A stretch of 64,000 bases of DNA from Ligustrum vulgare (lineage: Eukaryota > Streptophyta > Magnoliopsida > Lamiales > Oleaceae): NCBI GenBank assembly GCA_963555705.1, contig OY743184.1, forward strand, positions 25,878,639-25,942,638, in the 5' to 3' direction. The translations under genes and the position numbers were made by a program. Shown one piece after another: positions 23,011-34,900 of the stretch (positions are counted from its first letter, which is position 1; each line of letters starts with the position of its first letter). A model generated the notes under the pieces. That model did no database searches, was not told where the DNA came from, and worked only from the letters and a program-made list of their open reading frames with translations.

Positions 23011-23153
23011 GAACTTATCAAATATTTTCTTGAATGTTTGTGGCGTTCCAATCAGAAACTTATCAAGGAGTTTGACATCCCTTGTGGCGTTTCGAAAATC
23101 TCGGTTCTTCAATCCGCATCGTCAATTTATTGCGTCGTGATTGTTGGGTCCAG
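23011..23153 (+). repeat. LTR U5-like segment, copy 1
   Basis: Begins GAACTTATCAAATATTTTC and ends near GCGTCGTGATTGTTGGGTC. It is repeated with divergence at 24091-24233, exactly 1080 bp downstream in the same direction. Direct copies flanking about 1 kb suggest a decayed pair of LTR ends. Confidence 0.6.
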
Positions 23154-23298
23154 GTCCTATCGTCAATTTTATTTATTCCAGTATTTTTAATTATTGTGAT
23201 ATTGTGTTCTTGGCTGAATCTGGATCTTTCCTATCTTTATTTTGTTTAATTCCGCGTGTTCGTTGTGACCCCCTCCTGGGATCACATCATCTGCTCAC

Positions 23299-23394
23299 GT
23301 CATCCTATAAGGTTTATAGTGTGGTTCTAGGGGAAATCCTAATTTTTCAACCACGATGCTACTAACAAAATTAGTAAAACACTTTCCATCAATG
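23299..23394 (-). pseudogene. Inverted copy of the Ty3 protease start
   Basis: The minus strand matches 5338-5433 with few differences (the coding start through GLPLEPHYKPYRMT). It stops abruptly at both ends. Confidence 0.85.
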
Positions 23395-23558
23395 TCCAAA
23401 GGTGTTTCAACTTCAAGTCATTCACTTGACCCCCGTTGAAGAATATTTTTGGTTGATCATGTGCAATGGCAGGAGAAATTTTCCGTTTGATTCAGGATGT
23501 GAAGTGAAACAACAGGAACAAAGCTATGAATCGGGACGAATCATCCTAAAGAAGGAGG

Positions 23559-23742
23559 GTATGATGTGTTCCGGACCCTCGACAATCGGAGTCATAGCAG
23601 GCTTGAAAGAAAGTTAAATATTCAAGCCAAAATAAAAGTGCAGTCCAGTCAACCATGTCGGAATTGGATGAATAATATATGTTTTTCGAGTAGAAACATG
23701 TCACTGAGCAAGACTCATGGGCCAAAGCCCTTGAGCCCATTG
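23559..23742 (-). repeat. Inverted copy of the LTR edge at 5992-6168
   Basis: The minus strand matches 5992-6168 over its whole length, including the shared words CAATGGGCTCAAGGGCTTT and GTCCGGAACACATCAT. About half of it appears a third time at 57600-57680. Confidence 0.85.
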
Positions 23743-24090
23743 ATTTTAGGGTCAAATTCCATCGTTTGGGGCTTCAAATTGGAAAATCAATGATGCAGAC
23801 GGAAATTTACTATATTTCCATAATTATAGGATTTTTAATTATTTTGTTTCCATTTTGGTTTTTAGGTTATTTTCCTAATTTAGTATTCTAGTTTAATTAG
23901 AATTCTATTTTGAGTAAATTAGCGTTTAGGTTTTTTTTCTTATTTATACGTTTTTTTTCATTCATTGTAATTCAGACTTGATATTTGATTTTGATATAAA
24001 CAGTTTTTATTGAGGATTCAATAAAAGTTATAGGTGGATTCCTATGTTTTTCGAACTTATCAAGAATATTTCTTGTGGCGTTCAAATATC

Positions 24091-24233
24091 GAACTTATCA
24101 AATATTTGCTAGAATATTTGTGGTGTTCAAAATCAGAGACTTATCAAGGAGATTGGACAAATCCTTATGGCGTTTCGAAAGTGGGGGTTCTTTATTCCAC
24201 ATCGTCGAGCCATCGCGTCGTGAATATCGGGTC
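24091..24233 (+). repeat. LTR U5-like segment, copy 2
   Basis: Second copy of 23011-23153. After it comes GGGTCATGATTCATCCG and then sequence without features to 24547. Confidence 0.6.
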
Positions 24234-25256
24234 ATGATTCATCCGTCCAACCACAACCTGAGTTCGAAACTTTCCGACGTTTCTTCCGCGCTTCGAACCT
24301 CATCGGGTTGAGAGCACGTGTGCATACAAATTTAACAATTACACTCAACCATCAAAACACACCAAATATGAAATCTTGTATGATTGTTCACGAAAGGTTA
24401 TTAGTAACTTATTAGGAGAACTGGTGGTGGAGATTACGAAATGTGTAAATAATAAAGAGCAATAGTATTAAATATATTGTTAAAAATATAAATTTATTTT
24501 TACTGAAAAGTAAAAGTAATTTTAATTTGCTAAAAATATTCTCTAAATACTACAAGAATTTTACATTTCGCATACAAATTAAGTTTGTAGGGGAAATGTT
24601 CTTATTTGTGGGGAAAGATTTTTCGAGACAAAAAAAATTTGTAGGGTAATTTGTAGCGCAAACATCGTGGAGAAAGGTATTAGAAGATAAAAATCGAAAT
24701 TTTGTGGGCTAAAGTCTCTCCCTACAAATCCTTTGAAGACAAATAAAATTTGTGACTTAAGTTATTTCCCTACAAAATTATTTGTCTACTAAAGCTAGTT
24801 TGACATACAATATAAATTTCGTAGGCACAAAATAAAAATAGAATCGTACATTTCCCTACAAAACTATTTTGTATTGAAAAAGATTTGTATGCTTAATCCT
24901 ACATTTCCCTACCAAAAAAATTTTGGAAAAGCATATTTGTGGGCAAAATATATTACTTATCCCAACAATAATATAATTTGTAGAGAGAAATTGAATCCTT
25001 TTAAATTTTTATTTTTTTATTTATATTATATAATTTTTGTTCACATTATTGAAAATAAAATAAATCTACAAAAATAAATAAATAAATAAACTAATTAGAC
25101 CTTTAATTATTGTCAATCAATATTTGAATATGAAATAATAATATATCAAAATCAAAATAAAAATCATCTAATATAACACAAACATTCTTTCTAACTTTTT
25201 CTATCTAATATTTAAAAAAAAAAAAAAATCATTCATCATTATAAATTAGATATGTT

Positions 25257-25717
25257 ACTCATCGTCATCGAAGTGATCCTCCTCATAAAAGTTATTCTCT
25301 TCGTCCTCTACTGATAATGGAGTAAATGGAGGTAGAACAACGCCAAGAACCTAACTACAAAATTGTTGCATATAGTTGCACCAAGTCTGCAGCGTAGAAT
25401 TAAATTGATTCCCAACCACCTTCAATTTTGTTTGCATTCTTTGCTCAACTGTCTTTCGAGCAGCACGTTCTTATTCCAACTCCCCCATACGGCCCACATT
25501 AGAAGAACTCCCAATATCTCAAAGACGTCCATCTCCTAATTCATGAATTTGACGTCCGGGCTTCACAACTAGAACATACGTCATAATTTTAAGTTCGGCA
25601 TCCGGATCATCAGAAATTTGCTCCAAAGTAGTATCCTCTGGAAGTTGTTGCTCCTTTGCCCTCTCTGTAAGATATTCACCAGCTTTAGCAAGCATCATGA
25701 GACATTATACAACGTAA
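25257..25717 (-). pseudogene. Ptta/En/Spm-type transposon protein C-terminus
   Basis: A minus-strand frame (about 150 codons) includes LTERAKEQQLPEDTTLEQ, DPDAELKIMTYVLV.KPGRQIHELGDG, a coiled Glu/Arg stretch and an acidic DEENNFYEEDHFDDDE tail. That order resembles plant Transposase_24 (Ptta/En/Spm, TNP1-like) proteins, where a G.GR.. box follows a D..V.G segment. Three in-frame stops interrupt it. Its presence inside the CACTA-like ends supports the assignment. The family match is from memory of the pattern, so moderate confidence. Confidence 0.55.
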
Positions 25718-26652
25718 ATATGACATAAAGATTAATCTATAAAATTTATTAAAGTAGTAAGTTAGTTATAAATCTTCTAAGTGTATGATATTATTTACAT
25801 TGATCTTCTCATTAATCAATGAAATTTGCACACAATGTTCAAACTTCTCAGTTTACGATATTATTTACATAAAATCAAATGCATCATTATTGAGAGAAAG
25901 TATCAATGCAAATAAGTACAAAATAAATCAATAAAGACAAGTACAATTCAAATCAGACGAAGAATCTATAAAAAAAAAAGTTCTTTTAACCTTTTTTTAG
26001 GATTAGTTTAAATTGTTTACTTATATTTATAATAAAGAAAGTAATTAATTTTAGTATCTTAAATACCTGTTTAAATTAGCCATGCAGATGTATAAAATTG
26101 ATTTTCAAAGTGTGTCAAACACTATGAATTTCTAGGTTTTAAAAATTAGTGGGCCAAACATTTGTGAGTCTCACACTTCGTAATTAATGAGGTGTTAATC
26201 AACCCTTAAAAAAATATGTGTACTGAAGCTTTTTTTTCATGCATCAATTTAAGACTAGCCACAAGGAGCTGAAGCGGATTTTTTTTTTTAAAAAAAAAAA
26301 AATACCATGCCTGCCACTAATGTTAGATGGTATTTGATATATGACTTCTTTCTTTAACAATCACATAATGTTTCTTTGGCTTGACAAAAGCAATTGCAAA
26401 GAAACATCAAATCCTCGTTTGACAGAAGAAAGGGCTACCAAATATGGTTCATGTTAAATACTAAAATCTAGATGGGATTAAACAGTCACAAAGGTAAAAT
26501 CAAATTGAACTGAAGGCCAACAAACTAGTATTAAAAATGCATATATATTAAGAAGATTTGAAAAGCAAAGTCAATTATTCTAGGGATAATTAAAACAATA
26601 AGTTATTACCTCTATCCCACTTCTTCTTAATACTCTTTTTTTTTTTTTGTCA

Positions 26653-28623
26653 ATGCTCCAAGAAAGGCTTTCAGTATTTCTTCATCCTTCACGATCAGTG
26701 AAAAATATACATATCCTAGTTGCTTTTTCCAATTTCCAAAACCCACTGGGGGAGAGTTATATAGATAACACCAGAATCATTTCCTCCATATTCATGAAAT
26801 GACATTACAACCTTCAGAAAAAAAGTGGACTTAGTTAAAGTTGCCCCTCAAGGAAATTCTTGGGAAAATAAATTATTTCTGTCAATCTTATCAGAAATAT
26901 ACTCAAAAAACAAATGGAGAAAAAATGAAACGCACAAATGAATGCTTAAAGCATTATTTGATCACATGCACAAAAGAATCTTTAAAGACAATTACTAGAG
27001 ATACACTTGGAGGATTGCTAGCATTTAGGGCCACAGCAGCATTTTTAATATAATGAGAGTTATTAATTAGTTATACCAAGCAGAAATTAGTGATACAAAT
27101 AAAAAATAAACACATTAAATCCTTATTACCTGCAACTTAATGTCAAACTCTCGAATAATGTCAAAGAGTTGCCTGTATCTTGACCATTTGTAATTCTGTG
27201 GATTCCATCCTTCAACAATGCCCCACTAGCAATCTACAACAACGCCAACAACACCCAAAGATTTCAAATGTTGTAACTCATCTTTAATGCCTTCAGGATC
27301 CACTAGCTGGCAGAAATTGTTGATTAAGCTAGTCTGCCAGAATTGAGGCTCACAAAATAAATCATTCTACATATGAAGCAAGAACATTTAGAGTTTATTT
27401 GATTCTAGTTAAAATGAATTTTTTAAAATGAATAGTGATTTTTAGGGAAATTGATAGTTGAAATTTGATTGAAAAGTCAAATATTTTGGGTTTGACTTTT
27501 AATGGATGGTTGAGATTTGAGTACGGTAGAAAAATGAGAAAATTGTAATAAGAAACAAACAAGGGCTTAAGGAATAAAAGGAAGAAAGTTAGATAGCATG
27601 CGGTAGCAATTTATATTAATGATAATAAAGGTAATTGGGGGAGTACATAAACCACTTACAGCTAGTCTCAAACAGGGGGATAGAAGGTTCTTGGAAAGCC
27701 TCTTCTATGATCCCTGCAATGAATATCTTGCACAATCTGCACAACTTGACCATGAGCTTGAGAAATTATTCATTATGCACAGAATAAAAGCACCCAAAAG
27801 CATCCATGTCAGGTCTTTATGTGCACGTGATGGAGGACGGGAAATGAAAAAAAGAGATAGAAATAAGAAAAAGAAGGAGAAGACAATTGAGATAAAAGTA
27901 TGAGGAATTCAGTATCACCACATATATGAAATCAATTGACTGCACGGTTTAGAATGCCAATCCAAATACCAGAAGTTGCCAAAATAACAAATATTTTTTT
28001 TTCCAAATAATAGAAGAAAATACAAACTACTTTCTATCATAGATAAAGTGCATATTTTTGGCAAGTCTTCAACAAAAAAGAGACTTGAAATTGCAGATTC
28101 AGTCAGAATAAGAATCACTGCACTGCAGATAACTCCACTAGAAGTCATCATTCAGTGAACAACTCAGATGGAACATGAACAATACATTGAACAGTGATAA
28201 CACCAGTAACTAATTAAAAGACAGATAAAACATCCATCCATATTCTTTCTTTTTGAAGCAATCAATAAATAGAAAAAGAATAAGAAAGAATTTGGATGAC
28301 TAGGCAGCCACATTAAGTAAATTTTTTTTGTTCTCAATGTAGCACCAGAAATTTACCAACTCTCTAGTAAATTATCAGGAAATAGGACTTAAAATCACCT
28401 GGTCTGCTCCAAAACATTCAGGTGAATTAATGGCGCTAGCACTTGTTAATTTATCAAACTTCGTATCCCTCTCTGCAACAACGACAAAATCTAGAGATGC
28501 TGGAGATAGGGTCTCATTGACTCTGAGATCTAATGGTTGACAGTCTACATAAGATCATGTGGAACAATTTTTCCAAGAGCTAGAAGATAGTGGGCTTTCA
28601 ACTGACCTCACTAGATATGCTCC
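26653..28623 (-). pseudogene. BAM8-like beta-amylase gene fragment with introns
   Basis: Three exon pieces of a BES1/BZR1-type beta-amylase (BAM7/BAM8 group) lie in order on the minus strand. 28623-28399 encodes a linker with VNETLSPASLDFVVVAERDTK and ECFGADQ before a GT donor. About 27336-27130 holds [26 protein letters not shown], stop, [10 protein letters not shown] and IREFDIKLQ, again with a GT donor. 26811-26653 holds [24 protein letters not shown] and FFTDREG. The introns remain, so the copy came from DNA, not mRNA. Damage: a TGA in the linker, a TAG replacing Trp in the DCWWG motif, and two stops in the third exon. It breaks off in a T-run near 26653. The N-terminal BZR1 domain and the catalytic second half are absent. 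It lies within CACTA-like ends, which fits gene capture. Confidence 0.8.
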
Positions 28624-30118
28624 CTACAAAAATTCGCAGCAAATAGTGAGAAAGAGGATAGGCTTTTACACTGTAGTGGCAGTACAAAGAGACGGATTAT
28701 CTATATACCTGTAAAAGCTTCAATTATGATCAATCTTCATTAAATATTTTTTTTTTTTTGTGGTTTACCGAGTCAACTGTCTGTCTGTCACCATATTCAT
28801 TAAGTTTAACAATCAAAGTAATGACAAAAATTAACAAATAAAGTAAATTCCTCAACAATAGAATTATAGGAGATCTGCACAAGAACGTAATGACAACAGC
28901 CATCCAAAAACAGAATTAATTTTCCATACGCCTATTTTTAATAGTTCAACTAGTCATATACTAATTGAACATCATAAAATCCATGGATTCATTAGATATA
29001 CCAAATTTATCATCTCAAAAAATGGACGAAAATTCTGTTATGTTCAGAAAAATGGACGAAGGAACTCATAATTCTGTTCTGTTTCATTCTTCAGAGTTAA
29101 CCTTAGATTCGCACATCCAAAAAAAATGGACGAAAACTCCTCATATTCCCCAATCCAACAACAACAGAAAAAATTCAAATATCCTCTAATCTAGTCCAAA
29201 ATCTCCCATCAAAAATCATTTTAGAAATCCTTTAAAGACTCCCTATTTAAGATTGCAATAATCACTATTGAAATTCATGTACGTTTCAAAACATTTGATT
29301 TCTTTAATCTCCAACAATAATTTATAATAAGTAAAAACCCATCTAAAAAATTCGTACCTATTTGCACGTTGATTTCCTCTGTGTCCGATTGAAACGCAAG
29401 AATTTTGGGCACCCAGAATCTTTTTCTTCACCTTCATAGATTTCGGTTAGGAGAAGTCGGGGTAGTTTCCTCTTAAATTTCGGGTTTTTGGAAAACAGAT
29501 TTGGGGAGGGCGACGTGATATGAGATTTAGGGCACAGTGGGAAGAGAGGGTGGAGGGAAGGAAAGTAACTTTTAGAGGCAAAGTTTTTTTTTTGGTCATC
29601 AAAGTTAGATTATATTTTGACTTTTTTTAGGGACTAGTAAAAAAATTGAGAATTTTTCTCTAATCATGAATTTTTTCTGAAAAAATATACATGTTGTGGA
29701 TACAAGTCCTCTGACTTTGGAAATTTTGGAGTCAAATGCTAAACTTAGGAATCCTCGTTTTTATGAGGAAAAGTGAATTCTGCAAATAAATCTCAGTTTG
29801 TAAGCAGGAATTTTGTAAGATAAGTGCAAATTATTTGATGATATATCTTGCTCGATAAATTTATTGTTATGAATAGTTCATGTGTTCGTGAGTACGAATC
29901 ATTTCAATTTGAAAATTTTGGAGCCAAATCATATCCCTACAAAATTTAATTTTTGTGAGAAAAAAAATATTCTACCTACAAATTTTATTTCGTAGATGGA
30001 TAAATTTGTAGTTTAAGTATAAATATTTTTTGAGCATGTTCTTATCCCTACAAAAATTTGTTTTGTAGGAAAAAAATAGACTCCACATACAAATTTAATT
30101 TGTATGCGAAAAATTTGT

Positions 30119-30151
30119 ATCTTAAGTATAAATATTTATGGAGAAATAAAG
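30119..30151. other. Junction between CACTA end and small LTR-like element
   Basis: Short AT-rich junction. No TSD for either neighbour can be read with certainty. Confidence 0.3.
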
Positions 30152-30319
30152 TGTTGGGACCATGGATATTTCAACTTGTCCAGTCCCAAGTCCAAATTTC
30201 AGATCCAAGTGAGATTTCAATCCAAAATTAATTGGTAATGAGTGGAGTAACTCACTTAGATTATATGGTGGTTTATTTTCTTCCTCACAACCGATGTTGA
30301 ATTGTTTACATTCCCAACA
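30152..30319. mobile_element. Short TG...CA element (TRIM-like solo LTR?)
   Basis: 168 bp starting TGTTGGGA and ending TCCCAACA, a perfect 8-bp inverted terminus (9 bp if the flanking G/C are counted). TG...CA ends and size fit a small LTR of the TRIM kind. Flanking bases (ATAAAG / CAAAAG) are only similar, so the duplication is unproven. Confidence 0.4.
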
Positions 30320-30463
30320 CAAAAGACTTTATATAATATATAGGAATGTTCTCCTATTCACGGTGAGAGGGAGCTATGTTCTCCACGTGTCGATGTAGGG
30401 CATTGGTCCAACATATTTCACTACCTCCCATGACTCCGCTCACGTGGGCACGACAACATTTTC

Positions 30464-30465
<2 letters not shown>

Positions 30466-30499
<34 letters not shown>
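30466..30499. repeat. AT microsatellite
   Basis: Uninterrupted (AT)n of about 34 bp. Confidence 0.95.
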
Positions 30500-30502
<3 letters not shown>

Positions 30503-30955
30503 ATTTACATTTAAGTGAGAATAACTTAAAGTAGCGTGGGGCCGATGTTAAGATTAAATGATTACTTAGAATACCAAACTCTATAATGAGTGTTAGTTAG
30601 TCAATTCCTCTCACGGTTAGGAAGATTTTTATATAAAAATGCTTATGCTTTTATTCCGATGCACTCAAGGTATTGACCAAAGCGACATAGATTTTACTTT
30701 TTCATGTTACTCATTGAATCAATTATTGACGTGATAAATTCATCTTCATTTTAATTTATGATTGATACGAGATTAAAATCTCGGGGCTTTTAAAATTTCA
30801 AAAAAGAGTCGGTGAGAAATTTTCTCGATAATTTTACTTTTTAAGATGAGAATAAATAAGATTTTTTTCCTAGTACAATATCTAAAGGAACACATTAAAA
30901 CTTTTGTTTGATTGTTATTATTTAGTAAAAAAGGAGTTTTGAATAGTGATTGATT

Positions 30956-31168
30956 TAAAAAAAAAAAAAAGTTGAACCCCAACCTTATGGGCCTCACGTG
31001 CCCTGCCCTGAACCTTGGTGAAGGATGTAAATCGCAATTTATGCCTCCCAGAGTGCATGGTGAGAGCTTACCTTTTAACTTGGTAAGGACCGGATTCGAA
31101 CTCCTGACCAAGCGAGGTTGGTCTTCAAACCACCCTCCTTTCATCGCTGGGAGATGTGCCCTGGGGGC
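30956..31168 (-). mobile_element. tRNA-derived SINE with 17-bp TSD
   Basis: The 213-bp minus-strand insert is flanked by exact copies of TTGAATAGTGATTGATT (30939-30955 and 31169-31185). It has a Pol III B box, AGTTCGAATCC (31092-31102 on the minus strand), about 50-60 bp from its 5' end, with an A-box-like GAAAGGAGGGTGG before it. It ends in GGGGTTCAAC and a T-run (A-run on the plus strand). A second copy of the family is at 56421-56649. Confidence 0.92.
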
Positions 31169-31185
31169 TTGAATAGTGATTGATT

Positions 31186-31591
31186 GATAGGATATTATGT
31201 GGTTGTATAAGAGAAAAAATTTTAGTTTATATGTAGAATATTTTATTGTTAAAATATATGATTAAAATTGAATATAAAAAAATAAATTAAAAATAATGAG
31301 GATCAAGCGAAGGAAAAAATTACTTAGAATAGGTTGTGGATTGCAACTAAAAAGATATTAGATGGAATTCTTATGTGTAAGAAAGTTAAGCTAAATTATA
31401 AGGCTAGACTTAGTAAGATAAAATATTCTTTAGAACGCTATATATTGTGTTAAGTAAGGAGCACACGTGTCAATGCATACACGATTTTAAAAGAATACGT
31501 TACAGTGAAACGTTTACATATATAATAATCACAAGATGAGGCTTCTAAACTTTGTTGTTTTACTCCATTGCTGAATCCATCTTCAATGCAT
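31186..31591. other. No gene seen
   Basis: AT-rich intergenic DNA before copia element B. Confidence 0.5.
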
Positions 31592-31924
31592 ATTCTTATT
31601 AAAGATAATTCTAAATCTCTGTAATTATCAAAAATCATTATAATCTTATCTTTCTCCAAAGACTCTCGGTCATACTCCAATGTATTTGGATGCACACAGT
31701 GACAAAATGCAACTGAAGACTCCAATGACTACAAAAGATTATCACAAGATGGAGAGCTCAAGTTATCACAAAATTGTATAATGTAAATCATGAGTGCATA
31801 TAGATAATCACAATTTGTGATTTTGCATTTTCTTCAAGTTCTTGTAACACTATAAATATGTACAACAAATTACATAACATAAATTATTCTCCATTCTTAA
31901 ACCTTACATGGTATTAGAGCTTCT

Positions 31925-34900
31925 TGTTAGAAAGTCATAATTCAGTTAGTTAGTTAGCCGTTTGTTTTGTTAAATCAGTTAGTTAGTTTCTTAGTTGTTA
32001 GTTAAATCTGTTCAATGCCAACTGTACTATTTTGTTTATATAAAGGCTTCTTTGCCTAAATGATCAATGAGAAAATGGTTCATCTCCTTCATCATCTTAT
32101 CTATGCAACGTAATATGGTATCAGAGCTGGAATTAATTTCATAATCCAATTCTATTTCTTATAGTTAGTAAAGAATTCTGATCAGTTGAAGCATTGAACT
32201 TTTCCTTTTCTGATCATGACGAATACTCTCGATTCAACCACAAAAACCTCCATTGATGATCCTTCGAGTCCATACTTTCTTCATCACTCAGATAATCCGG
32301 GTATTACTCTAGTATCGCAGGTACTCACTGGGGAGAATTATGCATCTTGGAGCAGAGCAATGATGATTGCATTTTCTGTGAAAAATAAACTAGGTTTCAT
32401 TGATGGATCAATTGAAAAACCTGAGGATGCTGATCTTCTCAGTGCTTGGAATCGAAACAACAACATTGTTACATCTTGGATGTTGAATTCAGTTTCAAAA
32501 GATATCTCAGCAAGTGTGATCTATGTTGTGTCTACACATGAGATATGAAATGATCTTAAAGATAGATTCCAGCAGAAGAATGGTCCTCGAATCTTCCAAT
32601 TAAGATGAGAACTGATGAATTTGGTTAAGGGACAGGATTCCATCAGCATCTACTTCACCAAACTGAAAACCATTTGGGAAGAACTCAGCAATTATAGACC
32701 AAACTGCAAATGTGGAACGTGTAAATGTTTAGGTGTCAAAGAGCACAGTTCACACTATCAAATGGAATATACTATTTCATTCTTAATGAGACTGAATGAC
32801 TCATTTTCTCAAGCAAGAGGTCAGTTATTGCTTATGGATCCGTTACCGATAAACAAAGCGTTTGCACTCATCTCAGAGGAAGAGAATCGGAAGAAAATCA
32901 GTGTTCAAACAAATAATAATGCAGATCAGTCAAATACTCTGGCATTTGCTGCAAGATCAGGAGAAAACTACAGAAGATCTGGAGGATATAATGCAAGAGG
33001 ATATAAGGGACAAAAAAGAGAAAGGCCGTTTTGTACACACTACAATATTCTTGGTCACAGCATTGATAAGTGCTTCAAAATACATGGTTATCCACCTGGA
33101 TATAAATACAAACCAAGAGAGGCTGCAACTCGTCCAACAATTATCAATCAGGTTTCTAAGGTAAATAATGATAATGTCGCTGCTGAGAACTTCTTCCAGA
33201 CCCTGAATAATAGCCAATATCAAAAGTTAATGTCCTTATTCTCCAGTCATCTTGCCATTCCTTCCAAGACCCCTATTGATAATCAAGATACCCCATCCAC
33301 TTCCTATACCACAAGTATATGCTTTTCAGTAGCCTTAAATCCAATTTTATCATCCAAGCATTATTGGACAGTTGATTCCGGTGCTACTAGACATATCTGT
33401 TCTACAGCTGATGCTTTCATTCATTTACATCCTATTAAAAATTCAATTGTCACATTTCCTGATCATAGTAAAATACATGTTAAATTCAGTGGAAAGATTA
33501 AACTGAATTCCAAAATCATCCTTGAAGATGTGTTGTTTGTTCCTGAATTCAAGTTCAATCTTCTGTCCGTCAGTGCACTTACTCAACAATCCAATTTTAC
33601 TGTCACCTTCTTTAATAATCATTTCATCATCCAGGCCACAAAAACAATGAAGATGATTGGAAAGGGTGAAAGAATGGCTAATTTGTATGTTCTTCACAAA
33701 TTAGAAATGCTCCCAGACTCTATCCCGCACTCAGCATCCACCTTTATCATACATCAAATCTCTACATATGTCAATAATGTATCAGCTTCTACATGGCACA
33801 ACAGACTTGGACATTTATCTCTCAAATGTCTAAATAGTTTGAAAGGTCATATAGGATGTGATACTTCAAAACTTCATAAAGCAATTCCTTGCTATGTCTA
33901 TCCATTAGCTAAACAAAAGAGGTTGTCCTTTGAATCTTGTAATCATTTGTCAAAGTCCCCATTTGATCTAATTCATTGTGATATATGGGGACCCTATCAT
34001 ATAACATCATACACTGGATATAAATACTTTTTGACATTAGTAGATGATTGTTCTCGATTTACTTTGATTTACTTTCTCAAGCACAAGTCTGATGTCATCA
34101 ACAATTTTCCTAGATTTTTCGCTATGATTGCTACTCAATTCAATGGCAAAATCAAGGCCTTCAGATCAGACAATACACCTGAACTTTCATTCAATGAATT
34201 CTTCAATTCCAAAGGAGTCATACAGCAATATTCATGCATAGAGACACCACAACAAAATTCCGTAGCTGAAAGAAAACACCAGCATCTCCTAAATGTAGCC
34301 AGAGCCTTGTATTTCCAATCCAGAGTTCATATTCAATTCTGGTCTGAATGTATCTCCACTGCTATATTCCTCATAAACAGGACTCCATCTCCTCTTCTAA
34401 ATCAGAAAACTCCATATGAAATATTGTACAAAGAAATTGTCAACTATTCCAGATTCAAGGTGTTTGGATGTTCAGCCTTTGCTTCCACAATCATGGCACA
34501 TAGAACCAAATTTGAACCAAGAGCAAGAATCTGTGTCTTCCTAGGTTATCCTCCAGGCATCAAAGGATATAAACATTATGATATTCAATCAAAACAGACA
34601 TTCATTTCAAGAGATGTAATTTTTCATGAAGAAATTTTTCCTTTTCACTCCATAAACTCATCTGATAACATCTCTGATCCATTCCCAGAACTGGTGTTTC
34701 CTATTCCATCATCTGATGTTTGATTATTCCCAGCCAATACCACTTCAAATTGAAATCAAAACCCTGCACATACCTCAACAGAAAACATACATACATCAGA
34801 CAACAGAGACATCACTCCATCTGAGTCTATTCAATCTCAGTCACAATCTCAATCTGCTGAATCTATTCCAAATGAAAATCATGTTGACACCTTGCCTTTA

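Larger units (their letters stand above)
24548..30118. mobile_element. CACTA-type element with captured gene fragments
   Basis: The left end reads (T)ACTACAAGAA, one base from the CACTACAAGAA terminus of plant CACTA (En/Spm) elements. About 300 bp of subterminal DNA repeat ACAAATT / TTTGTAGGG / CCCTACAAA words in both orientations. The right flank (29890-30118) has the same words inverted, down to TTTGTATGCGAAAAATTTGTA, mirror of CATTTCGCATACAAATT near 24570. The exact right terminus and the 3-bp TSD are not visible. Inside are an En/Spm accessory-protein remnant (25257-25717) and beta-amylase exons (26653-28623). Confidence 0.6.

Noticed and set aside
22864..23365. Two overlapping frames of 108 and 74 codons
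   Set aside because: They run through LTR U5-like repeats and an inverted protease fragment; no protein similarity in either frame.
29243..29437. 64-codon minus-strand frame with a splice-donor-like end
   Set aside because: Could be a captured first exon, but there is no similarity and no downstream partner; kept out of the gene list.
31091..31110. tRNA gene suggested by a B box
   Set aside because: No cloverleaf can be completed; T-run end and 17-bp TSD make it a SINE.
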